Assembly (NCBI RefSeq): GCF_025399195.1
Contig: NW_026252153.1
Span: 59,815-123,814, forward strand
Source: Umbelopsis ramanniana AG
Taxonomy: Eukaryota; Mucoromycota; Umbelopsidomycetes; Umbelopsidales; Umbelopsidaceae
Length of the DNA stretch: 64,000 bases
Direction: 5' to 3'
Below are positions 23,040 through 35,931 of this stretch, piece by piece; the stretch's first letter is position 1, and the number at the start of each line of letters is the position of its first letter. The notes under the pieces were generated by a model. That model did no database searches. It was not told the origin of the DNA and saw only the letters and a program-made list of their open reading frames with translations. A program made the translations under genes and the position numbers.

Positions 23040-23840
23040 CTACCACCAATCACAACTGTCAATAATGACTTTGGCGACTGCTTCTAGGCCGACCTTGTCG
23101 TCATCATTGAATCCTTCAAGTTCCTCACAATCGATATCAATGACGCCAATCAATTTCTAAAGCAGAAAGAAAGGAGTTTAGCCGATGATATGCCTAGGCA
23201 AGAAACGCCAAAGTAATACGGAGATTCAGGAAGAAACTTACTCCAGAGGGAAGAACAAGTGGGACAACGATTTCCGAGTTGGAGGCAGAGTCGCAGGCGA
23301 TATGACTGGGGAACTCATGTACATTTTTCACCACCTGCGTTTCTTGTGAAACTGCTGCTGCACCGCACACTCCTTTGCCAAACAGAATTTCCGTACATGC
23401 GACCTTTCCTTGGAAAGGGCCAAGGATAAGCTTTTGATCGTTGGTAGGATCAGTTACGTAGAACCCGGCCCAGTTGACAGGCTTGTTCCTATGCTCTTCC
23501 AAACTGTGGAGACCGTGGTATATAAGAGCAGCGACGTTGGCAAGGTTGGTCACCTAGGCATGGATGGTTTATTATTAGTTACAAAGATGCATAAAACAGG
23601 TGCTTCACTTGAGCTAGTTGTACGTGTGTAAAAATTATGTGGAAACGCAAGTGGAAGTGTTGTGAAGGAAAAAAAAAACTTTCACAGCCTGTCAAAACCC
23701 TGCCTTCAGCAAAAAGTTTTCTACTCCATACTTACCCAAAATCGTTGGCCATCGACAAATGCCTTGACCTCATCAAGGAGGTCGTCATAGAATTCCTTCT
23801 TGGTGCGATTGGGGTTGGTGACACTTGGGGTTGGATGCAT
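23040..23840 (-). CDS. Free methionine-R-sulfoxide reductase (GAF domain)
   Basis: fRMsr reduces free methionine-R-sulfoxide with thioredoxin electrons. Three exons (23840-23736, 23553-23242, 23156-23040), 177 residues, the usual length for yeast YKL069W-type and bacterial enzymes. The GAF fold runs from VTNLANVAALIYH to VAKVIIDSCDW. NWAGFYVTDP starts the substrate pocket. The catalytic Cys residues are expected in KGVCGAAAV and IACDSASNSEIVVPL, which match the conserved family signature; a third Cys is in DIDCEEL. Cytosolic antioxidant repair. Confidence 0.93.
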
Positions 23841-24267
23841 TTCGAGTGATCTGTTCAGATTAATAACCCACGCCGCTCAGACAGCCTGAGAAAGTTGCTT
23901 CAAGTCCGACGTAACAAACACAATTTTTCACAAACCTGATATGCTATTGGCAAATTCTCAAGTTACTGTACCCACCCCATCCCCACTATCCCACCTTGCA
24001 CTAATCAGTCAGGATGCGCTATTCGATTATCACTGCATTTAATCAACTAAGGGACAAACGGTAATATTGAAAGTACGGGGAATTTTGCATTTTGTTTATG
24101 ATTACAGAAAACAGATATTGTTACAAATGGAGTTGAAGGAAAGGGTGGGGAGGTACAGAAAAAGGAAAAAATGAGTATAATACATTTTGAATAAACCAGA
24201 TATCATGCATGTCTAGGTATGGAAGTTGTTTCTTCTCGGATTTCTAGATTCGAAGAGCTTAGGTTTC
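23841..24267. other. Intergenic
   Basis: Promoter side of the reductase gene and 3' side of the kinase gene. No other feature seen. Confidence 0.4.
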
Positions 24268-25560
24268 TCATCGGCGAGAAGGAAGATAGTGGTAATGCTT
24301 CCAGCCAGATTTCAAGGCTCCGTCTTGGCAAACTTCTACGGACTGCATCCACTCAGACTCTAGAGCTTGCTTGATAGTCCAACGAGTCTTTGGATTGATA
24401 TCAAGCATGCCATACAAGCAATCTTGTTGCGCCTGAGACATATTAGCGAATGGGGCCCAATCGCGGTTTGGCAAGGCTGCAAGGAATTCCGCATAGGAGG
24501 CGTCGTCCTTGGTGGCGGACAAGAAGGGAAGGCGACGGAATTTCATGCAGTAGAAAGTAATGGCAGCACTCCATACATCCATAGCACGACCATCGTAGTC
24601 ATTGCCGTTTTCAAACAATTCGGGAGAATGGTATGGATGACTACCAACAGCACCTTTACAGTTTCGGGGAGTAGTTTCGAAACACGACTGGAAGACGTCA
24701 GAGACCCCGAAGTCAGCGATCTTCAGAGTACCGCTGGAGGTTAAGACTAAATTTTCGGGTTTGATATCACGGTGAACGACACCACTTTCATGCATGTACT
24801 GAAGACCACGAAGAAGTTGCTTGAATAAACAGGCCAATTCTTCATCGGTAAGACTACGTTCTCGTACAACTTCAAACAAGTCACCGCCAGAGCACTATAA
24901 AAAATAAAGGCAATAAGTGATTAATACATTGGGTGTGAAAAACGAGGTAATTCAAATTCAGCGTCAGACAAAAACACCTACATATTCCATCACAGCGCAG
25001 TAGCGGCCTTTCTCGTCTATCACAAGATCAAGTGTCTTGACCACATTTTCATGTCGCAGTGTAGAGCTGATGCAGAATTCGCTGGTCATGCGTTTCATGT
25101 AACTGCGATCACTATCGTCTTTAGCCTTTTTGTGGAAAGCCTTGACGCAATAAACGTCGGAGCAGCAGTTGGATTTAGTGACCAATCGAATGACGGCAGT
25201 AGCTCCTTCGCTGACGAAACCCTTCTTGCACGAGCCATACTTTTGGCTCAATGAAGGAATAGCCGATGGAGAAGTGGATCCAGACGATTGCGAAGAACTG
25301 CGACTTTTGCCAAACAAATTCATAGAATGTCGTTTTCCTGACGACTGTTCATTATTTGAATGATGAAATAATCCTTGTAGTTTGGATGTCATCTTTCGTG
25401 GTGGGGTATAGGTCGAGTGTATGCTGCGAGTGTCAATAGCTGAATCGCGAGTCGACACCGACGATGATAGTTCTGGGCAAGGTTCGTCCATAGCTTCAGC
25501 TGAAGCTGTAACAGGAATTTGGAAATTCCAAGCGGTAGCAGTCGCAACTTCTGTAGGCAT
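24268..25560 (-). CDS. Ser/Thr protein kinase, Npr1/Hrk1-like
   Basis: Two exons (25560-24982 and 24894-24268), 401 residues. The first 110 residues are Ser-rich and disordered, as in fungal Npr1/Hrk1/Sat4 kinases that regulate nutrient and ion transporters. The kinase domain has YCVKAFHKK (ATP-binding Lys), VVHRDIKPENLVL (catalytic loop), IADFGVSDVFQ (DFG) and GSHPYHSPELF (the APE position reads SPE). Then comes VWSAAITFYCMKFRRLPF, typical of this subfamily. The Gly-loop region KKGFVSEGATAVIRLV departs from GxGxxG, again as in the Hrk1 group. The C-terminal extension is short. Probably cytosolic or at the plasma membrane, acting on transporters by family analogy. Confidence 0.88.
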
Positions 25561-27051
25561 CGGAGTGGGTGGAGTTGAGAAGAATTAACTTGGACGATGT
25601 GGAGATATGTATAAATAAGGACAAAGTCAACAGTGTGCTTTGGGCATTCAATAGATTCGAGCGAAGGAAAAGAAAGAGGAAGTAATACAACAAAGGTTCA
25701 GGATTTGTGAATAAAGAGGCATTGTCTTATAAAGGGTTTCCAAGTCTCCGCTCTATCAGCGACGGATGCAATCTGTATGGTCCAAAAAAATTCATAGCCA
25801 GCACTCCCCCCAGCCCGTCCCGGAAAAATTTCCTTCCCTGTGCAGCGATAGAAAAAAAAGAACTGCCCAACTTCCCAATAAATACTCCAGTTATCGAAAA
25901 AGATATCTTAGAAAGATGAGAAATCCAGACCCTACTTCTTTGTCCATCAACAAGTTGTTAGCTTAAAAAGGTAGTTATCTACTTGATCTAGGATGAAAGA
26001 AAGGAACAGAAAAATCACACCTTTTTAAACTAAAGTCTTACTTAGGTCAGCTCAGTCTTGGAGGAAGAAAAAAAAAAAAAAAAAAGGTCATTTTACCGAA
26101 ATCGTTTTGCCGTCCCTGTGATATTAGGACGGCCCGTCCCGGCAAACACCTGAGCCAGCAGCACAAACCATTCTTCCTATTTACTTTGATGTATTTTATT
26201 ACTGTGTTGCCCAATGCCTCCATCTTTTCATAGATATAAGTTCTTTCTCGTGCAACCAGTGCTGCGCTTGCCCATGGGGAAACCTAAGCGGATTTGTAAA
26301 AATAACATAAATAATTAGTTTGCACTTGACCTTTGTCCCCCTTGGCGGCAGGCAAGCAATGGAATAAATACCTCAAGCTGTTTAAAATACCTAAATTAGT
26401 TCTTTATGTGGACCTTCTGCATATCAATCTCACCTTCCTATGTAAACATATCCCCCCATTCGCCACTCTATCCATACATCTCTCTATCCTTAAAGCCAAT
26501 TTTCAAAAATTCCTTCATGACGTAAAAACCTTATTGAAATTCCCAAAAATTTTAGTGCCATTAGCGGTTTCTTTTGACTCTCTTGAAAAGGAGAGAGCTC
26601 TCCAATCGATTTTGATCTCGTCCGATTGCGATCACCTCACCCTGTCCAACCTTCCCCCCCCCCTTATCTAACCTATCCTCATCTTGTGCACGTCAACCGC
26701 AGTGTAGATGCATGCGACTCAATTCACATTAATGGCCGCTTTTTGGTAGCAGATAGGCAATGGCCATTAGGAACTGAAACAGTTCAGTTTGGCTTTGGTT
26801 TCATATCGATCCGAATTTGAGCATTAACTATGAACCATATTTTGTTGATCAGGGTTTCATTGTGAATGCATGCTGGGGGGTGTAGGCTGGCCGATTTTCA
26901 GCCGCCATATTAGCCAAAGCCGTGATTTTGTCTGCCTATGTCAGGTGGAATGCCGCGAACGGATAAACAGATATAGCCGGGTTCATTGCCAAATGGGTTG
27001 ATTACGATTTCAGACGCCGCGGTTGGCCGTACTCTTACACAATCACCACAA
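25561..27051. other. Intergenic, about 1.5 kb
   Basis: Divergent promoter region between the kinase and the AKTIP-like gene, with a 20-bp A run near 26069-26088. No supported coding exon; a longer 5' leader for the downstream gene is possible. Confidence 0.4.
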
Positions 27052-28342
27052 ATGAGCACAGTGAGTTCTAAAGCAAATCACGTTTTGTTATACTGCATCA
27101 GCTCAAACGTGATTGTATTCCAATTCTTAGGGTCCATCTTCTTCTCGGACCAATCTTCAACGAAGCAACAGCAGCGTTAGTAATTTCCTGTCCAAGACGC
27201 GTCAACTCAGTGGGTCACTACGTGGATCCCGTTCCAATAAATCCACAGTAATAGACGCGATGGAACACGACGCACAAGAAGAGAAACTTAAACCCAAGAA
27301 CAATTCCGAATACTTTAAACGCTATGAACTTATGATTGAGTTGTGAGAATCCCTTCCATGACTGAATCAATGTCTTCAGGTTGATTGATTAATCCATTCC
27401 ACCTTCAGTTCCAACCTCAGAAATCCAAACCACTGTCCACTCGGTGTCTATGTTATGCCATCGTCTGACAATCTGAATGGTAAGGTTGTTTTATGGCTGG
27501 TTCATCCGTCACACAGTTATCTCACACATACACATTGTTTATTCTCGAAAACCATGCGCATGTACACAGTTTGGTTTGGAGTTCTTTTTGTACACAAAGG
27601 CTTTTATCGCTCTGGCGTCTTCAAATTTCGAATCAATATCCCGGAGTCGTATCCGAATACTCCTCCAACCGTCACTTTCCTCACCGACATGTTCCATCCA
27701 TTAGTCGATACCCAAGGAAGACTCTCCATCGCTCAACAATTCCCGGTATGGAGACCTCACCAAGACTATATCTTTCACATTCTACATTATATCAAGAATG
27801 CCTACAAACGCGTGGTGTTGGATGGTTTAGTGGAAAAATATTGTCCAAACAAAGAAGCCTATAGATTGTATGTTCCTCCGTGCCTGTGTCTCCATACATT
27901 GTTCTGTTTATGTCCCGTAACTTACTTTGCCGATCTCAGGTATCGAAATGATCCACAGATTTTCTCAAAACTAGCTCAACAATGTGCGCAGCTCTCCATT
28001 ACCGAGTCCTATCTCTTTGATCATTTTCCAGATAACAATATGATCAAGTTCTCTCCTTTGAGCGAGTCAAAATTTGGTAAGTTGGCGAAGGCTGTTGAGA
28101 CAACACGCCCTTCTTATCAGCAAAATAACCCATGCGTATTATCCAGACGAGCTGAAAGCCCAGATCCTCAATAGCACTGCAGTAAGTATCTTCAAAACCA
28201 CTTCTTTTTTGTTCACAAATAAGGTCCCAACTAAATTTTACCCGTGCAGCATCCTCCATTATCAGAGAACAATAGAGAACTCCTGCCCATGGATACCGAT
28301 CTTGAAGATAGGATCATGAACCTTAAGAAAGGGTTACAGTGA
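27052..28342 (+). CDS. AKTIP/FTS-like ubiquitin E2 variant
   Basis: UEV protein related to AKTIP/FTS, a part of the FTS-Hook-FHIP complex that links dynein to endosomes. Exons: 27052-27060, 27131-27342, 27409-27479, 27570-27867, 27940-28076, one ending at 28181, and 28250-28342. The UBC fold is clear: ELMIEF, then CPLGVYVMPS, WFGVLFVHKGFYRSGVFKF, INIPESYPNTPPTVTFLTD and HPLVDTQGRLSI. Where active E2s have the catalytic Cys the protein has none, as in AKTIP. The tail FSPLSESKFG followed by HAYYPDELKAQIL matches the helical C-terminus. The first coding exon is only 9 bp (ATG plus two codons) and less certain. The acceptor between 28077 and about 28130 could not be fixed in frame. Confidence 0.82.
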
Positions 28343-28599
28343 TTCTGATGACGCAGAACTGACCACCTCTATGCTCTCCATCCACTAGCTCTTTACGAAT
28401 CGTCGTTTACCTCAATGTCTACATCTATCATCTCCCTCTACATATACACCACATAATAGTCTCTAGAACCCCTTTACCCAAACCATGCCATATCATTTAC
28501 CATTGGTCCCTGAGCCAAAACCAGCATCGTTTTTGGAACGAAGCTGTATGTATGATTTCAAGTTTTCATCGATAACCAAATAACTAGTTATGCTGCGCT

Positions 28600-30394
28600 T
28601 TATTCTGTAACGGGGTCCTCTTTCTGTTTGATTCGAACAACAGCAGGATTTTTAGGTGTGTGAGGAAATAGGTCTCCCCAAGTACTTTTGCGGGCATCTC
28701 TATAGGGTATTTTGCCTTGAGACTTGGGGATGATCATTCTTTGAATTTCTCCAGACGATGTGCAGACATCCATCACAACGTGTTTATTTTTCTTCAGAGG
28801 AGGTGTGACCAGCCGTGGCCAGGTATACGCCTCTGTCTCCAAATCTTCTTGATCAGCTGTTGTGGATACCGGTCGTGGCCCTTTTCGAAGAATCACATAA
28901 GAATACTTTGCATCCTCGATATTAATTTTACTGTGTTTGGTTTTCATCTAAATGGTGAAAAGTTAGATATGAATCCAAATCTGCACAAATTGCACCAATG
29001 TCACCTACCAAAAATTTTGGTCGCTCTACTCTCTGCGAGAAATGGCACCAGTCTCGATCAGGCTGCAAAGGCTCTCCACGAAACATTGGACACGGTTTGT
29101 CATGTGGGCACTATCAAACGTCAAGCTGTCAATGAGAAATTCCGCTTTGATATACACCATATGATTCGATTCTTACCGGCGCTACAACATGTACAGCGTT
29201 CTCGTCCTCCTTATTGCTCTCCAAAATCCACTCTCGCGCTTGAGCAATGATGCGAAATCCAACTGGAGTACCTCTCTCAATGAGTACTAAAACATCGCCA
29301 GTCTGATCCCATAACGACTGTAAAGATGATTTTCGCAGTGCTTCTGATGCTGTATCTCCCAATGTGAATGCACTCAGAACCAAGTCGGTTTTTGGTTGCT
29401 ACAGTTGGCAACATTGTATAAATTATCTATCCGCACTGTATGCCCATTGCCTCTAAATTCATTCACCTACCTTTGGGTTGTACGAAAAGTAACGCTGAAA
29501 TGTGGTACTTTCAGCAAAATCAACATTTCCACTTTCTGTAAATCATAAAGTGAATAGTGTGTTCCGTGCTTTGAATTTGTCCCCTCTTTACTTACTCTCT
29601 ATTAAACCTTCAGCCATTCGCAACATATGTTCCGAAATATCCACACCTACGCTTTTCTCTAAATTGAAATGCTCACGAGCCGCCCTAATGATTCAATAGT
29701 GGTTAGTGCATATCACTTGCTGATGTTCTCTAATATCTGACTACCATACCATATTCCAGTCCCTGGACCCGTTCCGAAATCAAGCATCGTCTTGGGCTCA
29801 AACGAGCATATTCGCTCCTTCAATTCCTTTATGACATTGTATATCGCTGCGTATGTCGCTGGTAATGCGCCGGCAACATAGGCGATGGTCTCTCGTTCTC
29901 CGTATGTTATGGTGTGAGCGTCCACAACCACTTCCGCTTTTGCGCGTTTATCAAATTTTCGAGTAGGCTCAATCACAGGTATTTTAGATGTTGACCGAAA
30001 CGACTCGTATATCCGCAGCGCATCCGTTCGAACCAGTGGTTTATCCGCCAACGCAACTGTGTCCTGGATAGCAGCCTTTAGTGACGTTGGCAGCTGTACG
30101 CAGCCAATTCGCTTCCGTCCAAAGGATGCTTCTTCTGAGCCTCGAACCACTTTCGATTCAAAATCCTCGTCTTCTATAGTAAATTCTTCAGCGTGGCTGC
30201 TTATTTAGGTGTTAACAGACTGATCACTGTAAGGAAATTGCCCGTACACCATCGCTGGAAAATTTATCCTACCTTTGATTCGAATCAGACAAACCTTGTA
30301 GATTGTCTACAAATATAGCTGTTTGTTTCCATAACGTCGTGTTCAAGGTTGCGAAGGATCGATGCCATGTTGGTCTGTACACTAGTCGTTGCAT
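28600..30394 (-). CDS. RSM22: Mitochondrial Rsm22 / METTL17-like protein
   Basis: Methyltransferase-like factor needed for mitochondrial small-subunit assembly. Minus strand, at least six exons, including 30200-29750, one starting 29684, one ending 29009 and 28947-28600. The presequence MQRLVYRPTWHRSFATLN is Arg-rich without acids. Motif I is MLDFGTGPGTGIWAAREHFN, completed over an intron, then SVGVDISEHMLRMAEGL. The Rsm22 mark CPHDKPCPM, followed by WCHFSQRVERPKFL, supplies the Cys set proposed to hold an iron-sulfur cluster, followed by KTKHSKINIEDAKYSYVILR, which is nearly invariant in the family. The exon 1/2 junction is unsure: the best-looking donor (30272) does not keep the frame, while one near 30284 does. 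It faces the AKTIP-like gene tail to tail. Confidence 0.88.
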
Positions 30395-30788
30395 TTTGCG
30401 ATCGATCGTTGTCGTCAAACCAAGCTGAAAGATGTCGTGACTGCTAGTGTTAAGGGAAATTTTCAAAGCTTTAGGCCGGCCCGTGCGTCCTACCAAAGGA
30501 CATGGTAGGCAAAAAGGCGCGATGGGGGTTTCACAGGAAGGCTTAGGTACAAAACCAGATGTCCAGGACCAATGACATTTATTATTATGATATGACTTAT
30601 TGGAATGGGGGATTTGATATTGCAGCATGGTCAATAGCTACCTTATCTGCGGTGCATCTCATGTTGTGACCACTTAACAAAATTCCTTACGGATACGGCT
30701 GACAGACCCTCCGGACCTGGATATTTGAGTCTCGATTCTCTCCTCCGCCCCACCCTTTACCTTTCTTTCGCATACAAACTATAACGAT
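30395..30788. promoter_or_regulatory. Divergent promoter, Rsm22 / first P450
   Basis: About 390 bp between divergent starts. A C/T-rich tract precedes the P450 ATG. An open frame extends the Rsm22 exon upstream to 30634, but the presequence-like start at 30394 is preferred. Confidence 0.4.
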
Positions 30789-32533
30789 ATGAGTGCATAT
30801 AATCTCAACAGCACCTTACAAACCATTTCCAATCGATTTCAACAATCTTACGAGAAACTTCCCTCTCCTGTGGTCACCGTGTCGGCTGCCTTGGTAGCTT
30901 CATACTTAGTTCTGAAATATGTTAAGAGCTCCCAGAAAAGGTCACCCCATCTTGTGCCAGTCGTGCCATACACCTTACCTTTCGTTGGAAATGGCTTAGA
31001 AATGAATAGGGACCCTTACGCGTTCATACAAAGATGTAAAGAGCAATATGGTCCTGTGTTCGAAATGTAGGTTATCTCAACACTACCCACGCGGGTTCTC
31101 AAGTTTTCTCTAACCTGACTTGTCCTTGGCAGATACACTTTCGGCCAAAAGTTGATTGTTGTCACTGGAAAACAGGTCGTAGAGTGCTTTAGAGTAGGCG
31201 AAGAATACCTTGACTTCCAGGAAGGTGTCAAAGATCTGTTGCCAACCGCGCATATTATAGATGTGAGCTACAGCAAGATGAAACAACAAGATGGCCCACA
31301 ATATCCTATGAGCAAAAACCCTCTCATCCGTCTGGTTCGCAATAACTACAAATCACATCAGTTGTCTATGTTTCAAGATCGGTTAATTGATGCTGTTCAA
31401 AAAAGCTTGGAGAAAGATATCGTCTTCAAACCAGGAGAGAACTCGACGACAGTAGACGCCAGTACTTTCTTTCAAAAGCTCGTCGCCCGTATCGGCGTTC
31501 AACTCTTTGCTGGAAGGAAATATGCCGATAGCGAACCTTTGATCCAGGCATTTGCAGATTATGCTCTTAGCATGTTCAGAGCTGGTATGGCGCAAAATGT
31601 TTTGCCCACTCCTGTCGCTAACTTCATCCTCCGTCGCTATCTTTCTGTTGGAAAAAACATTGAAACTATCATGAAAGAAGTGACTCCTTATGTCACCAGT
31701 ATAAAAGAAGAAGAAGATCAGTTTGGTCAGTCAAAACCTGACGACTTTATGCATATGATGCTACAAGTTCCTGGCGCAGATGACCATGTTCAAACTCCAG
31801 AAGAGACGGCTTTTTGGTTGAAGGATATCGCTTTTGCCAGTATTCACACTACCAGCACCTTTGTCAGCTTCGCTGTTCATGATCTCTCCGACCGTCCCGA
31901 TATACAAGATTTACTTCGAAAGGAAATCAACGAGACGATAGAAGAACATGGAGAATTAACGCCTGAGCTTACCGTTAAAATGCCCATCATGGATTCCTTC
32001 TTGCGAGAATCTCTCAGAATTCAAAGTGACTACGTTGGATTCCGACATAAGGCAATGAAGGATACAGTATTGCAAGGCGGCCTTACGATTCCTAAGGGCG
32101 CAACTGTCGGCTTGTCCGTTTATGATGCTCATTTGGACACAGAGATTCAAGACATTGGCCCTAACAATATCCCTCTGAGTGAAATAGATCCTCTTCGATT
32201 TGTTGGTCAACGCTCAAAGAAGAGTACTTCCGTTGGTACGGATTTCCTTATTTTTGGCGTTGGAGCTCACTCTTGCCCCGGCCGTTACTTAGCTAGTCAG
32301 GAGATTCGATACATTATTTCTTGTCTTCTCCAACAATATGACATTTCCACCACCACGAAAGACGGTAAGCGAGCTCCTAATCAGCTTGCTCTCGTAAGTA
32401 CCTTCATTACCAATTGTCTTCAATGTATCGATATTGTCTAATCTCTCTTTGGTTTTTTTTCCTTGCGCACATCATTTAGGGAATGATAAAATTGGTACCA
32501 GCTCAACCGTTTAAACTCACTAAGCGAGTGTAA
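30789..32533 (+). CDS. Cytochrome P450, copy A of a tandem trio
   Basis: Microsomal P450 monooxygenase. Three exons (30789-31066, 31133-32393, 32480-32533), 530 residues. A membrane anchor near residues 26-44 (VTVSAALVASYLVLKYV) precedes the Pro-rich hinge VPVVPYTLPFVGNG. The I-helix has ASIHTTSTF in place of the textbook AGxDTT. The K-helix ExxR is in FLRESLRIQ, and the heme loop is IFGVGAHSCPGRYLAS with the Cys ligand. The ASIHTTS I-helix and general plan resemble fungal ent-kaurene oxidase-like P450s (CYP503/CYP68 style), so terpenoid or other lipophilic substrates are possible, but the substrate is unknown. Same exon sizes as copy B. Confidence 0.93.
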
Positions 32534-33516
32534 GATCCCAGAAGGTGTCACGCATATTATAGGAGAATTCTATGTAATTATTATACGACTATATTTACTA
32601 AATATTTGAAACGCAAAATAAGAAAAGGTTACATCCTTGTACGATATATTCCATATTTTCGCTATGCTTTGATGATATTGACGACTAGCACAAGCGTATG
32701 GCAATGAAATCTTCACTAGAGTATATGTGATGGTTTCAACAATGCAAAACAATAATTATGTATCTGCCAAAAGCGCTTTCATGTAGTCCATACCAAAGCA
32801 GCATCGAAATGAGATATGAAAGGATTGACTTTCAATGTGCATTTTTTCCTTCGTTAACATTTATCAACCTTGCCCTCCTCACTATTACTTCCTTTATTTT
32901 CTGTTAACAAGAATAGCGTAGATGCCAATGACCTAGCCTACATGATTTTACCAAGCATCATTTCAAAGTAATGTATTTTGATGGAAACCATGCTACTTCA
33001 TGTGAATAAGGTGCATAGCTTCCGGAACTACAATGTGCAGTGAGTGCTTCTTTCGCGGTTTCAACTGACAACCGGGCCATCTAATTTCGCGCGTTACGTC
33101 CCGCTTTGAAGCGATCGATTTTAAAAGTCATTGAACACGAACGTTATTGACAACGCCAACAATCACATAATTTCACAAAGCTCAGCCACGCTCATAACAC
33201 CGATCTTCCATTGATATCTGCCGCGGACAGTCCTTTTAGCGTTTATTGTCCATGACATGTCGACTATACCCCCTTTCACTACATGCCTTGTGATTGCTGG
33301 AATCATCTACCTCCAAAAGTTATGTTGAGCGTGGGCGCGGATTTAACAGCAAACTTCATGCTAATGGCTTTCGGGGATTCTCAGCAGTTTCCCTTTTTTC
33401 GGGCTTGTGGCCAGAAAGTTTGTGGCCGACTCAGGATTGCTCAGTTGATGTTTTAGCGGACACCGTATCCGTAACCTCTCTTTCCTTTCTCTCCGCCCGT
33501 TTTACGTTTGTCTTCT
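32534..33516. other. Intergenic between P450 A and B
   Basis: About 1 kb with no supported gene; presumably 3' UTR of copy A and promoter of copy B. C/T-rich just before the copy B start. Confidence 0.45.
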
Positions 33517-35283
33517 ATGAGCTTACGCTACATCAACAGTAGCTTACAGCAGCTTGCTGGTGAACTTCAAAAGTCTTACAAACAGCTTCCAGCTCCAGTT
33601 GTCACAGCTTCCACCACTTTATTCGTGTCGTACTTTGTGTACAAAATTTTCTCCTCCACAAACAAACGACCCAAGAACCTCCCACCAGTCGTACCATACA
33701 CCGTACCTTTTATCGGCCATGGACTCACCATGAACAGAGACCCAGCCAAGTTCATTCAGCGGTGTAAGGAGAAATATGGTCCTGTCTTCGAGATGTAAGT
33801 CTCTCTCGTGGCTGGCATTGACCCGCATTATATCTCAAGTTACGACAACGTTATGCTAAATCTGTTGATTCTCCTGCAGCTACTCGTACGGACAAAAGCT
33901 TACAGTCATCACCGGGAAAGAGGTCGTAGACTGTTTCAGGATGGGCGATGAATATCTTGATTTTCAAGAAGGCCTCAAGGAAATGTTACCAACGGCGCAC
34001 ATCGTCACTATCAGCTACGACAAGTTGAAGCAACCTGAAGGCCCTGATTTTCCATGGTCAAAGCATCCCTTCGTTCATTTGGTACGCAACAATCTCAAAT
34101 CACATCAAATTGGTTTCTTTCAGAATCGGATCATGGATGCTACTGAAAGAGGGATGAACAAAGACATTACATTCCTACCTGGTGAGAATTCCACAACTGT
34201 GGATGCCAGCGTCTTTTTCCAGACAGTTGTTGCACGCATCAGTGCTCAGGTGTTTGCTGGTGAAGCTTATGCGGACAATGAACCTCTCATCCAAGCCCTT
34301 GCCACGTTTGCTCTTAGTGTATTCAAAGCAAGCGTTGTTCAAGCCACGTTCCCAAGAACCATCGCTGACTTCATTACTCGACGATACATGTCGGTAGGCA
34401 AAAACATCGACGTGATTATGAGAGAAGTGGTTCCTCATGTCGTGGACATAAAGCAAAAGGAAGATCAGTTTGGTGAAATGGAACCAAACGACTTTATGCA
34501 CATGATGCTTCATACTCCAGCCGCCGACGATCATGCGCACACACCTGAAGAGGCCGCATTCTGGTTGAAGGATATTGCGCTTGCCAGTATCCATACCACT
34601 AGTATTTATCTAGGTATCGCCTTGCATGATCTGTCCGACCGCCCTGATATACAAAACTTGTTACGAAAGGAAATGGATGAGACAAGAGAAAGGGTTGGCA
34701 CCCTTACACCTGAGGTAGTCAGTCAAATGCCAATTCTGGACTCTTTTTTCCGTGAATCACTCCGCATTGGAAGTGACTATGTTGGTTTCCGCCATAAGGT
34801 AATGAAGGAGACTGTTCTCCAAAGTGGTATTACTCTCCCAGAAGGATCGACCATCGGACTATCAGTATTCGATGCTCATATGGATCCAGAGTTGCAAGAA
34901 ATTGGTCCCAACGGCATTCCTCTGAGTGAATTTGACCCTTGCCGTTTTGTTGGAAGGAAATCAAAGAAGAGTACTGCAGTAGGTCCAGATTTACTTATTT
35001 TCGGTGTAGGATACCACTCTTGCCCTGGCCGTTACTTTGCTAGCGTCGAGATCAAGTATCTGTTAGCTTCCATCATCGACCGGTATGATATATCTGCCAC
35101 CACCAAAGACGGAAAGCGTGCTCCTAATCGACTTGCTCTGGTAAGTACTTCACCAGGCCGGGAAACATTTGAATTTGTCCCACCATCTGATGTTTCATTC
35201 TTATTGTGTCTTTTTAGGGAATGGTCATGGTGGTACCTGCACAGCATGTTAGGTTCACCAAGCGAGCTCAACACACCGTATAG
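33517..35283 (+). CDS. Cytochrome P450, copy B of a tandem trio
   Basis: Close paralogue of the gene upstream. Three exons (33517-33794, 33880-35140, 35218-35283), 534 residues; exons 1 and 2 are exactly as long as in copy A (278 and 1261 bp). Anchor TASTTLFVSYFVYKIF, hinge LPPVVPYTVPFIGHG, I-helix LASIHTTSIYLG, K-helix FFRESLRIG, heme loop IFGVGYHSCPGRYFAS. It keeps the DGKRAPNRLAL sequence just before the last intron, as the others do. The ATG at 33517 is chosen because the frame's earlier start (33508) is not ATG. The C-terminus is a few residues longer than copy A. Substrate unknown. Confidence 0.93.
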
Positions 35284-35931
35284 CAAAGATAATCGATGTA
35301 CTATATATTTGCATAATTTATTCCATAAATCAAAAATGGAACGTGATTGACTATTCTTGACTATCCTCTCTTTCTTTCAAAAATCACGATTTTGAATCAA
35401 TGGTGGCAGAATGTAAAAGTGATATCATCCGCAACATTGAGCCAAGATATGGATATTACACGCCACGACCTTTTTCCAGACTATTCTAATCAACCGCTCG
35501 GTGTATTGTCTAACAGAATTGTCGATTGCTAAGAAGACAATATTGAACCTTTTATGACTTTATGCGATCGGAGAATGACATAGCTCAGAGTGAACACGGC
35601 TATTGAAAATCGGCCCATTTCCCATTACACTTCGGGGGTGGGAATACCGAAGTTATTACCATCTTTCTTAATATTTCAGAAGAATGATATAGCTTACTAC
35701 CCCATCGAGATATTGCTTATTCAAGTCTAGATCAAAGAGAAGAGGTTGGTGGGACAATCTATTGATCCAGCTCCTCGTGTAATGGACTGGGGCGGAGGTC
35801 TTTGAACAAAAGCCTCACATTATAAAAACTGAGTTGTTCATTGGCTGCTGGCTTCTGAATTTATAAACGGTCGTCACTGCCATTAACCCTTTCTTCTTCT
35901 TTTCAGTTTTCCCTGGTATATCGTCAACAAC
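35284..35931. other. Intergenic between P450 B and C
   Basis: About 650 bp, no supported gene. Pyrimidine-rich just before 35932. Confidence 0.45.

Noticed and set aside
26041-26100. Long A run as a retroelement tail
   Set aside because: No coding part, target duplication or second copy seen beside it.
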